Position numbers and translations under genes: made by a program
In this document: in pieces, positions 6,923 to 16,518 of the stretch
Layout: each line of letters starts with the position of its first letter
Position numbering within the stretch: the stretch's first letter is position 1
Assembly (NCBI RefSeq): GCF_014863405.1
Contig: NZ_JACZZA010000002.1
Location: forward strand, 248,001 to 312,000
Source: Dyella acidiphila
Lineage (GTDB): Bacteria > Pseudomonadota > Gammaproteobacteria > Xanthomonadales > Rhodanobacteraceae
Reading direction: 5' to 3'
DNA: 64,000 nucleotides
The notes under the pieces: model-generated
The model's database searches: none
What the model was told of the DNA's origin: nothing
What the model saw: the letters and a program-made list of their open reading frames with translations, nothing else

Positions 6923-8502
6923 TCCCCGGGTGACAGCGCACCCTGCTCGGCCAACAGCTGACGCAATTCCTCCAGCTGCGGCGCATAGTGCCGCCACCGC
7001 CCGATCGCGGTGCGATACACCGGCGCGCGTACCTGCCACGCATTGGGCGTATTGACCGGCGCCGCATTGCGCTCCGATTGCAGGCAGGCGTCATCCCAGG
7101 GCAAGCCGCAGAAATCCAGCAGGGTGCGGATGGTGGCTTCCTGCGCGTCGATCAGATCTTCATACGCCACTTCCAGCACGCGCCCGGGCAGCGCTTGTTG
7201 CCAATGCGCCATCAGGCGATCGAAGCCGGCGTAGTAACGGCCGGTGTCGAGCAGGTCGAAGGAATAGTCGTAGTAGGACGTGCTGCGCTCGAACAGATGG
7301 CGGAAATTGCCGAGGCAGGTGTCCATGGCATCGCGGCGCAGGCAGATGATTTTCGCCCCGGGCAAGGCACGCGCGATAAAGCCCGCATAAAGAAAATTGT
7401 GCGGCAGTTTGTCGATGAAATGCGCCGCCTGTTCGGCATGCGCACGGGTGGCATCGAGATAACGCTCGCCTAGCTGCGTCCAATCCAGCTGGCGCACGCG
7501 CGCCGGCAAATCCGGATCGAGCAGGATCGGCGTGGCCCCGCCATAAACACGCTGCAAGGTAGCCGGAAAATCCTGCAGCTCGCCGGCCGAATAAATCGCC
7601 GGATGGCTGGAAAGTATGCGGTCCAGCAGTGTGGTGCCGCTGCGCGGCATGCCGATGATGAAAATCGGCGCGCTGCCGTGTGCGCCGTCGGCGATGTGTT
7701 CCGCGCCGGCGGGAAAGCTCTGCATCAGCCGCTTGAACATGGCCTCGTCGCGCTGCGCCGACTGCTTGCCGGCCACACTCGCGGCCGCCTTGCCGCGGCG
7801 GTAGTGCTCGAACGCCGCCGGGTAGTCGCCCAGATCGTCGCATTCCTTGCCCAGCGCCATATTCACATAAAGCTGCGCCGCGGCTTGACCCGGATATTGC
7901 GCAAGCAGGGTGCGCAAGCGTTCCACATGGTTGCTTTGCGGCGTCTGCCGGCGCAATTGCGCCAGCGTCCAATGCGCCTGCCAATAACGCGGATCCAGGC
8001 GAATGCACATTTCCAGCTCGCGCTCGGCCTCGGCCTCGTCGCCCATCACGGTCAACGCATAGGCCAGATTGAAGCGCGCCTGCGCCTGATTGGGCAGCGC
8101 CGCCACCTGGCGGCGGAATGCCTCCACGGCCAGTGCATGTGCATGCGCCTGACTGAACACCACGCCCAGCGTATTGAGTGTTGCCGGATGTACCGGTCCC
8201 AGTGCCAGCGCTTTTTGCGCTATCTCCTGCGCCTCGCGCATGCGCCGCATCAAAGCCAGCGACTTGGCATATTCCACCGCATATTCGGCTCGCGCCGGCT
8301 CCAGCTGCATGGCCTGGCCCAGCAAGTGCGCCGCCTCCGGCAACTGCTGCAGCTGCATATGCGCTACGCCGCCCATGAAAGGCGCCATCGCGTCCGTCGG
8401 CGCAAGCGGCTGCAATTGCAGCGCCAGCTGCTTTACCACGGCCCAGTCATGGCGATTGAACGCCTGGATGAGCCGAGCCTGGAGTTCGGACAGTGCGGTC
8501 AT
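6919..8502 (-). CDS. TPR-repeat sulfotransferase family protein
   Basis: The product is 527 residues from ATG 8502 (GGGA box). The N-terminal half (about residues 1-250) is a run of tetratricopeptide repeats. The C-terminal half is a sulfotransferase domain with the PAPS 5'-phosphosulfate loop 'IIGMPRSGTT' at about residues 282-291, followed by 'LDRILSSHP'. A later 'CLRRDAMDTCLGNFRH' block suits 3'-phosphate binding. Such fusions occur in many proteobacteria and are thought to modify proteins or glycans, with the TPRs binding the substrate. The sulfation target is unknown here. An upstream in-frame extension to 8568 is less likely. Confidence 0.85.
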   Translation of the reverse strand: MTALSELQARLIQAFNRHDWAVVKQLALQLQPLAPTDAMAPFMGGVAHMQLQQLPEAAHLLGQAMQLEPARAEYAVEYAKSLALMRRMREAQEIAQKALALGPVHPATLNTLGVVFSQAHAHALAVEAFRRQVAALPNQAQARFNLAYALTVMGDEAEAERELEMCIRLDPRYWQAHWTLAQLRRQTPQSNHVERLRTLLAQYPGQAAAQLYVNMALGKECDDLGDYPAAFEHYRRGKAAASVAGKQSAQRDEAMFKRLMQSFPAGAEHIADGAHGSAPIFIIGMPRSGTTLLDRILSSHPAIYSAGELQDFPATLQRVYGGATPILLDPDLPARVRQLDWTQLGERYLDATRAHAEQAAHFIDKLPHNFLYAGFIARALPGAKIICLRRDAMDTCLGNFRHLFERSTSYYDYSFDLLDTGRYYAGFDRLMAHWQQALPGRVLEVAYEDLIDAQEATIRTLLDFCGLPWDDACLQSERNAAPVNTPNAWQVRAPVYRTAIGRWRHYAPQLEELRQLLAEQGALSPGD

Positions 8503-8660
8503 AATTTCCCGGTCTGCAAGATCGAGCCTTGACGTACCGTCCCTGGCCAGCGCGCGACAGCCCCGCATCCGCAGGGTCGGCTGTGGAAATTTAGCAAACA
8601 GGGATACAAAAAAGCGGATCGCAAGACCGTGCGATGCCCGGCTTCGGTTCGGCAGCGTGG

Positions 8661-9926
8661 TCAGGCCGTCTGCACTTTGCAGTCACCGTTGCGCTTGGCG
8701 GCGTACATCCGCTCGTCGGCCAGGATGGACAGGTTTTCCGGCGTCTGCGCATCGTCCGGAAACATCGCCACGCCGATGCTCGCGCCGATCTGCGTGCTTT
8801 GCTCGCGCACCGTCATGGGCGCATCCAGCAGACGCTTCAGGGTGCAGGCCACCGCGGTGGCTTCGCCGCGCGAAATGGGTCCTTCCAGGATCACCGAAAA
8901 CTCGTCGCCGCCGGTGCGGGCCAGCGTATCGATGCGCCGCAGGCGGGTGGCGAACAGGCGCGCCACCTGCTGCAGCACTTCATCGCCGGCATGGTGGCCG
9001 AGCGTGTCGTTCACTTCCTTGAAGCCATCCAGGTCGATGGCCAGCACCGCGGTAGTGGCATTGCGCTGGCGCGCACGCTCGATCGCGCCGCTGATCCGGT
9101 CCTGGAACAGGCGCCGGTTGGGCAACCCGGTCAGTGCATCGTGATAGGCCAGATGCTGGTTCTGCTTCAGCTGGCTCTCCAGCAACAGCAGGATCATGCC
9201 CACCGCCACCAGATACTTGGGCAGGTTCCACACCTCCGGCCCCACCTTCGCGGTAGGCAGCAGAATGTCGAAGGCCATGCCCAGCGGAAACACCAGCGAC
9301 CACGCCAGCAGGCCCAGCACGGTGACCACGAAGCCGCCGGTCTTGCGCTGGTTGGAAAACGCGAACTGCAGGCAGCAGATGAAATAGGTGACGAACAACG
9401 GCAGCACGAACATCAGGTCGGGGCCGTGCGGCGAGAATTGCCAATGCAGCAAGGCGGCCGCCAGCGCCGCATTCAGCACCACCGCCACCCAGCGGCTAGG
9501 CGGCCGCTGCGCGCGCGGCGTGGCGGTGACGATCGCCAGCGGCACCAGCGCAAACAAGCTGGCGGTGGCGGCCATGATCGGCGCTGCCGGCAGCACCGGC
9601 AGCGTCGCCAACGCAAGATAGAGCGTGTAAACCGCCGAAATCGCCCAGAACAGCCAGCGGCTGCCCCATTGCTCGGGCCTGGGATCCATCGACCAGAAAA
9701 ACAGCTGCGCGCACCACACCAGGGCGGCAGTGCCGACGATGTCGGCGACGATGCCCGGTGTACCCGGCAGGTCGACGAACGAGTAGGCGGCGAAATGCAG
9801 TTCTACGCAGATCCACCCGGCCAGCCACAGCCGGGTGATAGGGGCGCCGGCCGGGCGCGCCACCGAGATGAAGGCGTAGATCAGCAGTCCGACCGCCAGC
9901 AGATCAGGAAGCTCTTTCCAGGACAT
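8661..9926 (-). CDS. membrane diguanylate cyclase with intact GGDEF and I-site
   Basis: The product is 421 residues. About seven or eight membrane helices (residues 1-250) form a putative sensor module I cannot name. It is followed by a GGDEF domain (about 255-418) starting at 'HDALTGLPNRRLF'. The active-site loop 'RTGGDEF' is intact at 337-343. The inhibitory I-site RxxD (Arg330, Asp333) lies exactly five residues before it. The enzyme should make cyclic di-GMP from two GTP at the inner membrane and be subject to product inhibition. No EAL domain is present. It is monocistronic as far as can be seen. Confidence 0.9.
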   Translation of the reverse strand: MSWKELPDLLAVGLLIYAFISVARPAGAPITRLWLAGWICVELHFAAYSFVDLPGTPGIVADIVGTAALVWCAQLFFWSMDPRPEQWGSRWLFWAISAVYTLYLALATLPVLPAAPIMAATASLFALVPLAIVTATPRAQRPPSRWVAVVLNAALAAALLHWQFSPHGPDLMFVLPLFVTYFICCLQFAFSNQRKTGGFVVTVLGLLAWSLVFPLGMAFDILLPTAKVGPEVWNLPKYLVAVGMILLLLESQLKQNQHLAYHDALTGLPNRRLFQDRISGAIERARQRNATTAVLAIDLDGFKEVNDTLGHHAGDEVLQQVARLFATRLRRIDTLARTGGDEFSVILEGPISRGEATAVACTLKRLLDAPMTVREQSTQIGASIGVAMFPDDAQTPENLSILADERMYAAKRNGDCKVQTA

Positions 9927-10246
9927 TCGCTCGAACCACGCTCACCGCGACCGCAGCAAAAAAAACGGATCGCCACTCATGAATGAAAAGGTAGATGCCA
10001 CATCCCTATCAGGCCGCGGGCGGCCGTTCCGAACATCACGCTGGCAGCCCATCCGCCCTTTCCGGACTGCCCAGCGGCCGTTGTTGCATAGTTTCCATTG
10101 CCTTCGCGTCAATCGGCCTTGAAGGCCGGCTCACGCGGGCGCCGGCATAAAACAGGATCTGCAGTGAGATCGGCGGATGCGCGCATTTCTTTAGGGCGCG
10201 TGATGGCGGCCGCGCGCACGGCATGCATACATAAAGCCGTCGCGCG
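9927..10246. other. intergenic region, nothing identified
   Basis: These 320 bp lie between two minus-strand genes: the end of the FAD monooxygenase gene and the start of the cyclase gene. Only shadow frames are seen. It should contain the cyclase promoter at its left-hand side. Confidence 0.4.
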
Positions 10247-11785
10247 CTAGCCAGGCTGATGCAACGCGCCTGGCTCGCCAAACCAGCGCGCGGCGGCCTG
10301 CGTCAGCGCATCGGGGGCGGGAGCCGCCTCGGCAACCCAGGCGACGATGCCATCGGGGCGTACCAGCACGGCGGTCAAGCCCGGCTTTTCGCTGGCGTCG
10401 CCGGCACGATAAGCGATCCGGCCATGCCAGCGCGCGGCCCATGCCTGCAACGGTGCGCGCGGATCGAAATCCAGCAGCAGGCCTTGGCCGGTGCGCAAAT
10501 GTTCGCCGAGCCTCGTGCCATCGGCGAATGCGAAGTCGGGAGCGCTGCGGCCCACCAGCGGATGGCTGTCACCGAGCTCGTAGCGCAGCGCAACGCCCCA
10601 CACGCGCTCGGCGAAATAGGTGGCGCCATCGCGCGTGTCGATCAGGTCGCGGATAACCGCCTCGAGCGCACGCGAACTCGGGCTCGGCCGCATCAGCGCC
10701 ACCTGCGCACGCGACCAGTCGAGCACTTGCTGCCCCAGCGGATGCCGTTCATCCGCATAACTGTCCAGCAGATCGGCCGGCGCATCGCCGCGCAAGGTGG
10801 CAGCGAGCTTCCAGCCAAGATTCATGGCATCGCCCAGCCCGAGATTGAGCCCCTGGCCGCCCAGGGGCGAGTGGATATGCGCGGCGTCACCGGCCAGCAA
10901 CACACGTCCCTGGCGATAAGTGGTGGCCTGGTTGGCGCGATCCGTCCAGGTGGTGGCGAGTTTGAGTGCGGTCACGTCGATGTCGATGCCACAGACGCGA
11001 CGCAATACCGCCTGCACGTGTTCGCGCGTAATCGGCTGGCTACGGTGAAAAATGCCGCCGTCGAACTCGACCATCGCAATCGTGCCGGGCTGCGCGTAGG
11101 TATACATGCCCGTTGGCGTGTAATGGCGCCCCGTACGCAATTGCTCCGGATCGGCCAGTTCCACTTCAAGCGAATAACCGGTGAATTCCGGATCGGTGCC
11201 GGCGAAGGTAAAACCTGCGGCCTTGCGTACCGTGCTGCGGCCACCGTCGCAGCCCACCAGCCAGCGCCCCTGGAAGGTCTCGCCCTGCGCGCGAACAGTG
11301 ACGCCTGCATGCGTCTGCTCGACGCCTTCCACGCCCAGGCCACGCCGGATTTCCGCGCCCATCGCACTCGCGCGCGCAGCCAGCAGGGATTCCAGCGACT
11401 GCATCTCGACCGCCATGCTGGTGCCGGCCGGACTTGGCAGGCGATAAGGCCATTTCGAAACGTCGATGCGGTCCTGATAGAACTGGATGCCGGCGAAGTG
11501 GCCGCCCGGCTGGCGCGGCTGTTCCATCCAATGCGCGGCAGCCGGCGTGCTGCCGCCAGCAGCCTTTTTCGGCAGCGGCGCCAGATCATCCAGCAAGCCG
11601 CGCCGATGCAAGGCTTCCAGGGTGGGCGCGGACAGACCGCGCATACCGAACGGCAGGCGCTTCAAGGGGGAATGCGGATCTTCGGCCTGTTCCAGCACCA
11701 GCACGGAGCGGCCTGCGAGCCGCAGTTCGCAGGCGAGAAACAGGCCCACCGGACCGGCTCCGGCGATAACGACGTCATAAATCAA
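10247..11785 (-). CDS. FAD-dependent aromatic-ring monooxygenase (class A hydroxylase)
   Basis: The product is about 512 residues. I chose the TTG at 11785, preceded by GAGGAAA, because the first residues then run directly into the Rossmann motif 'DVVIAGAGPVGLFLA'. The second FAD motif 'GCDGGRSTVRKAAG' and the third, 'LLAGDAAHIHSPLGGQGLNL', are complete. A C-terminal thioredoxin-like extension is present, as in the PgaE/RdmE/MhpA-type group. It uses NAD(P)H and oxygen to hydroxylate an aromatic or polyketide substrate, which is unknown. It is divergent from a TetR gene 80 bp away that probably controls it. Confidence 0.85.
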   Translation of the reverse strand: MIYDVVIAGAGPVGLFLACELRLAGRSVLVLEQAEDPHSPLKRLPFGMRGLSAPTLEALHRRGLLDDLAPLPKKAAGGSTPAAAHWMEQPRQPGGHFAGIQFYQDRIDVSKWPYRLPSPAGTSMAVEMQSLESLLAARASAMGAEIRRGLGVEGVEQTHAGVTVRAQGETFQGRWLVGCDGGRSTVRKAAGFTFAGTDPEFTGYSLEVELADPEQLRTGRHYTPTGMYTYAQPGTIAMVEFDGGIFHRSQPITREHVQAVLRRVCGIDIDVTALKLATTWTDRANQATTYRQGRVLLAGDAAHIHSPLGGQGLNLGLGDAMNLGWKLAATLRGDAPADLLDSYADERHPLGQQVLDWSRAQVALMRPSPSSRALEAVIRDLIDTRDGATYFAERVWGVALRYELGDSHPLVGRSAPDFAFADGTRLGEHLRTGQGLLLDFDPRAPLQAWAARWHGRIAYRAGDASEKPGLTAVLVRPDGIVAWVAEAAPAPDALTQAAARWFGEPGALHQPG

Positions 11786-11841
11786 GGTAATTTCCTCAGG
11801 CGCGCGCCAGGCTGATACGGCCAACCATGGCTAAAAATTTA

Positions 11842-11852
11842 TACTCAGTGTA
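11842..11852. promoter_or_regulatory. short dyad in the TetR/monooxygenase divergent promoter
   Basis: TACTCAGTGTA is a near-palindrome in the AT-rich spot of the 80-bp divergent intergenic region, 14 bp before the TetR ATG. It is the best candidate operator there, but it is short and imperfect. Confidence 0.4.
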
Positions 11853-11865
11853 ATATTTTCAGGAC

Positions 11866-12522
11866 ATGAGCACCAGTACGCCCAATCAGCCCGGTCTGCG
11901 GGACCGCAAAAAGGCCGCCACCCGCCAGACGATTTCCAACGTCGCCACGCAGTTATTCGTGGAGCGCGGCTTTGAAAAAGTCTCGATCGACGACATCGCG
12001 CGCGCGGCGGCGGTCGCCCGCAAAACGGTGTTCAACTACTTTCCCCGCAAAGAAGACCTGGTCTTCGATCGCGAAGAGGAAGTACGGGAGATCGTGCGTC
12101 AGGCACTTGCCGACCGCGGCGAGCAGGCGCCGGTCGATGCATTCCAGGCGCTGATGCGCCGACTGCTGGAAGAACGGCATTCCCTGTTCCTGATCAGCGA
12201 ACGCGCCGCGCAGTTCTGGCGCGCGGTCGCCGCCAGTCCGGCGCTCACCACGCGCGCACGCGAACTGCAGGTGACACTCGCCGATGATCTGGCCGCCATG
12301 CTTGCCGACGCAGCGGGCCGATCGCACGCCGATCCCGATGCGAGTCTCGCCGCGGCCATGCTGATGGATACGCTGGTGGTTGCTTACCGCGATGCACTGC
12401 GCGCCTTTCACGACAACCGGGAGCCCGCTCCTGCCTTCATGCGGGTGCTGGAACGCGGCTTCAGCGGCGTCAACGCCGCGCTGGGCGATACGCCTTATAG
12501 CGAAGCGCGCGGCAAGCCATAA
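11866..12522 (+). CDS. TetR-family transcriptional regulator
   Basis: The product is 218 residues. The N-terminal helix-turn-helix is typical: 'TRQTISNVATQLFVERGFEK' then 'SIDDIARAAAVARKTVFNYF' (about residues 25-65). The variable C-terminal domain binds the inducer. It is transcribed away from the FAD monooxygenase gene, sharing an 80-bp promoter region with a small dyad. The simplest model is repression of both genes, relieved by an aromatic compound. A strong terminator follows immediately after the stop. Confidence 0.9.
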   Translation: MSTSTPNQPGLRDRKKAATRQTISNVATQLFVERGFEKVSIDDIARAAAVARKTVFNYFPRKEDLVFDREEEVREIVRQALADRGEQAPVDAFQALMRRLLEERHSLFLISERAAQFWRAVAASPALTTRARELQVTLADDLAAMLADAAGRSHADPDASLAAAMLMDTLVVAYRDALRAFHDNREPAPAFMRVLERGFSGVNAALGDTPYSEARGKP

Positions 12523-12552
12523 AAAAGCCGAGGGGTTGCCCCCTCGGCTTTT
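12523..12552. terminator. bidirectional rho-independent terminator
   Basis: A stem of AAAAGCCGAGGGG pairing with CCCCTCGGCTTTT over a 3-4 nt loop gives a T-run on both strands. It sits between the convergent TetR gene and the secreted-protein gene and can end both. Confidence 0.9.
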
Positions 12553-12589
12553 ATTTCACTGAAACGCAGCAGGCTGCGCCAGTCGATCC

Positions 12590-13642
12590 TCAGTTCGATT
12601 CGGTGAACTTGATCGACGGGGTCGAACCGCTGGAAGCGGTACAGCTGCCCAGGTTTAGGTTGTTGCTTTCGCCGGTGGTGCCGGAGTCGGCCACGCAGGA
12701 CGGAGCGGCCGTGGAGCCGTCAGTCACGGCCACATTCACGGTGATGGACGAACCGCTGTTGAACTGCGCTTCGGAACCGCCCGCGTTACCCACGATGTTG
12801 TATTCCACCGTGTTCCACACCTGCGACAGATACAGGGTGCTGTCCTTCTGGCTGGCGCTGTAGGCTTCGCCGTCGTAGGTGAGCACGGCGGTGTCGTTGC
12901 CGCCCGAAGCAGCCGTACCGGTCAGCACCATGCTGGCCAGCGAGGTGGCCTTCACGTCCGGCGCAGTGGCGGCGGAGCTGTTGCCGTAGCAATCGCCTTC
13001 GCCGTCGCTGGCAAAACCGCTCGGGCAACGGCTGCTGCCATAGCCGATCAGCCAGTTCTGCATGAACACGGCGGCTTCGCCCTGCACTTCATAGTCCGGG
13101 GCATACACAAACTGCTGCCACACGGTGCAACCGGACTTGCTCTTGCAGGCGGTGGTGGTCGAGGTGAACTGCGAGTTGATCTGCAGCGAGTACTCGTTCG
13201 CACCCAGGATGCCGCCGTCGCCGTAAGCGGCTACGCCAACGCCCTTTTCAGAGGTCACGCCGGTTACGGTGGGGAAGCTGCCGACGGCCTTGGTGATCAG
13301 GTGCGAGCCCGACTGCAAGGTGTAGTCGTTGCCGTTGCCGGCCGTCTGCGGTGCGCCGAACAGATAGTAGTGCGGCACGGAATGCGCGCGGGCCGGCAGG
13401 TTGCGGCAGGAAATCTGCTGCCACACGATGCTCGGATAGGAAGCGTGGTAGCAGCCGTCCGCCGGCGTGGCGATCTGCGCCATATCTTCGCGCCAGGCCT
13501 GACGCGCTACCGCTTCAATCGGTCCAACCTGTTGATCGGAAGAAGAACCAGCAATATCCGAGGCCGGGGCCGCGAAAACGGCGGGAACAAAAGCGGCACT
13601 CACAAGACCGGCCAGGAACATCAGTTTCAATTTGGCTTGCAT
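12590..13642 (-). CDS. secreted protein of unknown family
   Basis: The product is 350 residues, with a GGGGAG box 8 nt before the ATG. Residues 1-24 are a Sec signal peptide ending 'AVFA-AP'. The mature protein is rich in Gly, Ser, Thr and Asn, with about eight to ten cysteines and aromatic-rich stretches such as 'YPSIVWQQISC'. This composition suggests a beta-rich, disulfide-bonded extracellular protein. The C-terminal third has the look of a small beta-sandwich. I recognise no catalytic motif. The gene stands alone, ending at the shared terminator. Confidence 0.8.
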   Translation of the reverse strand: MQAKLKLMFLAGLVSAAFVPAVFAAPASDIAGSSSDQQVGPIEAVARQAWREDMAQIATPADGCYHASYPSIVWQQISCRNLPARAHSVPHYYLFGAPQTAGNGNDYTLQSGSHLITKAVGSFPTVTGVTSEKGVGVAAYGDGGILGANEYSLQINSQFTSTTTACKSKSGCTVWQQFVYAPDYEVQGEAAVFMQNWLIGYGSSRCPSGFASDGEGDCYGNSSAATAPDVKATSLASMVLTGTAASGGNDTAVLTYDGEAYSASQKDSTLYLSQVWNTVEYNIVGNAGGSEAQFNSGSSITVNVAVTDGSTAAPSCVADSGTTGESNNLNLGSCTASSGSTPSIKFTESN

Positions 13643-14533
13643 TGATAAATCTCCCCAGTATGCAAATGGCTATCGGTGAAAGGAGAGGTTCCGGACCATC
13701 CGGAAACCCCGGTATTTCCAACAACGATTTGCCTCCATGCAAACAACTCCCCCACTGCGCGAATGGCTGTTTCGGACGCATCGATCCATGTCGTGGACGA
13801 CCGACAAAACCACCCGTATCCATTAATACGGATTGCGATTAACCATCCCTACCTGCTTCCGAATAAAAATTTTTCGCATGGGATGTTTTTGGCAAAACAC
13901 CCCCGTGCCGCGCCGGCAGCGCAGCCGCAATAGGCAGGTAACGATGGTTATCCCTCGAACGCTCAGTCGCAGTGTTTGCAGCGCGTCTTCACGTCCCGTA
14001 TGCAATGCGAATCGCCCCGTATCGATTCAAATTGCTCGCTCCACCCGGCGAGGATGCTGTGCACGATGTGTAGAAGCCGTGACGTTTTTTTGCGCAACAT
14101 TTTGCGGGCAAGCGCTTGTCAGCAGAGGCCTCGCACGCAGCCAAAAAGACAGCAGCGCACACCATCGGATCAAGCCGCTGCGCCATGCACCGCGTCATCA
14201 TCGGCATTGCATGGCGTCACGTAAATTGCAGCGCGCTCGGCTGCGAACTGCTGGCGATAGCGGCAGTGCCGATATCGAATGTAACGCCGACGACTCCGCT
14301 ATCGGCAACTGCAGCTAAAAGCTTGCCACCACCGAAACCGCCATCGTCGCGCCTTCTCCACCGCATGACTTCAGCGCATTGCGACCACAGTCTTGTCATA
14401 TGGCGCGGCCACGATCTGGCCAATCGACTTACTTCCACAGCAAGCAGATCATGGCGATCTGCCCTGACGGATCGTTCTACCGGCATACCCTTTCCTGATC
14501 GACGGCGCACCGCGTGCCGCAGGAGCGACAACC
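13643..14533. other. long intergenic region without a supported gene
   Basis: This is about 890 bp. It contains an AT-rich patch around 13800-13890, probably the promoter of the secreted-protein gene. Several overlapping open frames read like shadow translations (Arg/Ser/His-rich, no start context). No repeat, RNA gene or mobile element was recognised. Confidence 0.4.
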
Positions 14534-14845
14534 ATGTTGACCCGCGCACCGCACAACGATCCCACTCCGCCCCTTCAACGCTGGAACGGCGCCCTGCCCT
14601 TGCTGATGACCGGCGCAGTATTGGTGATGATCGCGCTGGACCTGCTTCGTCATGGTTTGCATGCGCCACACCACGACGAAGGCAGCGCCGATCACATCGC
14701 CATATTTTTGATGTTCGGCCAGCTACCCGTCGTCGCCAGCCTGCTGATAACCGGCCGCAAGGAAATCAGGCGGATCGCGCCGGTGCTTGCCGCACAAATC
14801 ATATTCTGGCTGCTCACTTATCTGCTGGCGTGGATGACGCGGTGA
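14534..14845 (+). CDS. small three-helix membrane protein
   Basis: The product is 103 residues, with AGGAG 9 nt before the ATG. Three hydrophobic helices lie at about residues 22-40, 56-73 and 82-100, joined by a His-rich loop ('HAPHHDE'). No family recognised. The final 32 bp overlap the 3' end of the convergent NlpC/P60 gene, which is unusual and could allow antisense interference. Confidence 0.65.
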   Translation: MLTRAPHNDPTPPLQRWNGALPLLMTGAVLVMIALDLLRHGLHAPHHDEGSADHIAIFLMFGQLPVVASLLITGRKEIRRIAPVLAAQIIFWLLTYLLAWMTR

Positions 14846-16268
14846 CATGCACCAGGCTGGTCATCGCATCCACGTAGCTTTGCTTCCCGTCTGCCAGCAG
14901 CGGCAACAGCGGTGTCACCGACACCTCGTTGACCTTGGTCCAATGCACACCGCCCTGCGGGTTCCGGTAGATCACAAAGGGCACGTCCTGGATCACATAA
15001 GGCTGCCCATCGACCTGGCCCAGCAGCATCAGCACATGCCCGGGCACTACGATCAGATCGCCCACATCGGCGTGCATGATGGCGTCGATCCGCGCTGCGT
15101 GAGAATCGGCGGCGGTGAATAGCCGATGCGCGAATGCCGGGCTTTTGCCTTGCGCATTCGCGTTCGGCGGCATCAGCACACCCATGCTGCGGTAGACATC
15201 GCTGGTGAAGCCGCTGCAGTCGCGCGCGTTGTAGGCATGCCCCCAGCCATAGCGCTCGCCCAGGAACTTGAAGGCCTGGCGGATGATGTTGGCGCGGCTC
15301 AGCGGCAAGTAGTCCGGCGCGCTGTCGCGCATCTTCTGCAACAAGGCCGGCTTGAAGCTCAGCGCACCGTCATTGCCGCGAACCGGCAGTTCCAGCGCCC
15401 ACGACTCGTACGGTCCCTGGCCATTGACGGGCTGATCGGGCGGCACCTTGGCCAGCGGCAGGCGCGTGCCCATATCGAGCTGCAACTCGGAAACTTCCGG
15501 CGCTTCCGGCGTAAACACCGTACGCACCTCGTCACCGGTAATCACCCGCGCCGGCGACTTTTGCGCATAGCCGAATACCGCCTGTGCGCTGCCCTCGGCA
15601 ATATCCGTGGTGGCGACCCAGGCCGGCCCCTGGTAGCTGACCACCAACAGCCATTTGCCATCGACGCTGGCCTTCGCAATCACCACCGGATCACCCGGAA
15701 ACAGCGTGCCGCCCTCGAAGCTCTCGAAGTCGACGGATTCCTTGGAGGCAAACGCACGCACCGTCGTCGGATAGGTGCGCAGTTGCGCACGTCGCACGGC
15801 CATGCCGTAGCGGGCCGGCTCGCTCGCAGGGATCTGCTGCATGCCGACATTGGCCTGGATCGCGGCCAGGGTCTGCGCCGTGAGCGGATCGCCGTGCATG
15901 TCGACCAGCGGCGCATTCAAGGGGCTCGCCGCGGATTTCACCCAGCCCTGGATCTGCTCGCGCGTCAGCGTGGTGGGCAGGCTTTCGAGATCGACCAGGG
16001 CCTGATCGTGCACTGAGGTCAGCCGATTGCGCGCGGCGATTTGCGCAGGCGTCATCAGCACATCGTCTACGGCATGGGCGCGGCCAATCCAGTAATCCGG
16101 CGACAGCATCGCCTCTTGCACGCCGATCACCGCGGAAGGAGGAATCGTGCTGCTCGCATCCTGCGCGGCAGCCGGTCGGCAGCACAGCGCGGCGGCCATG
16201 CATACCGTTGCCAACCACGCGCCGCACGACACGGTGTGCAACAACTTTGAGCCGGCACGAGGTGCCAT
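14814..16268 (-). CDS. SH3-domain NlpC/P60 cell-wall peptidase
   Basis: From ATG 16268 the product is 484 residues and starts with a good signal peptide ending 'PAAAQ'. Two SH3b-like modules (about residues 110-290) are followed by an NlpC/P60 domain. Its catalytic Cys is in 'NARDCSGFTSDVY' and its His in 'VVPGHVLMLLG'. The architecture matches SH3_6/SH3_7-NlpC gamma-D-glutamyl-diamino-acid dipeptidyl peptidases, which cut murein stem peptides, often recycled ones, in the periplasm. A TTG at 16343 with a GAGGAG box and an ATG at 16304 are alternative starts. Confidence 0.85.
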   Translation of the reverse strand: MAPRAGSKLLHTVSCGAWLATVCMAAALCCRPAAAQDASSTIPPSAVIGVQEAMLSPDYWIGRAHAVDDVLMTPAQIAARNRLTSVHDQALVDLESLPTTLTREQIQGWVKSAASPLNAPLVDMHGDPLTAQTLAAIQANVGMQQIPASEPARYGMAVRRAQLRTYPTTVRAFASKESVDFESFEGGTLFPGDPVVIAKASVDGKWLLVVSYQGPAWVATTDIAEGSAQAVFGYAQKSPARVITGDEVRTVFTPEAPEVSELQLDMGTRLPLAKVPPDQPVNGQGPYESWALELPVRGNDGALSFKPALLQKMRDSAPDYLPLSRANIIRQAFKFLGERYGWGHAYNARDCSGFTSDVYRSMGVLMPPNANAQGKSPAFAHRLFTAADSHAARIDAIMHADVGDLIVVPGHVLMLLGQVDGQPYVIQDVPFVIYRNPQGGVHWTKVNEVSVTPLLPLLADGKQSYVDAMTSLVHVTASSTPADK

Positions 16269-16518
16269 CACCTCATCACGCTTGGTCGTGGCACAGACTG
16301 ACATGTTCACGAAGACATCCCCTTCCCATTCGGCAAAAGCCAACTGAGCTCCTCACAGCAAGACTCGTGCCGCCACCCAATACAGGCAGTTAGACGAAGC
16401 CAGGCTGTCCGCGGACGTCCGCCCACGTCCGTTGCGCACCTCTCTCTGCAACAAACCACGGGTGGCGATACGCTAGCCGTCCCAGCCGCACGCCAGGTAT
16501 TGCACACGGAGAGCTCCG

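Noticed and set aside
13643-14533. Several open frames of 60-160 codons in the long intergenic region
   Set aside because: Arg/Ser/His/Pro-rich shadow compositions, no ribosome-binding sites, mutually overlapping on both strands.
15126-16016. 296-codon plus-strand frame opposite the NlpC/P60 gene
   Set aside because: Shadow of a gene with clear catalytic motifs and signal peptide on the minus strand.
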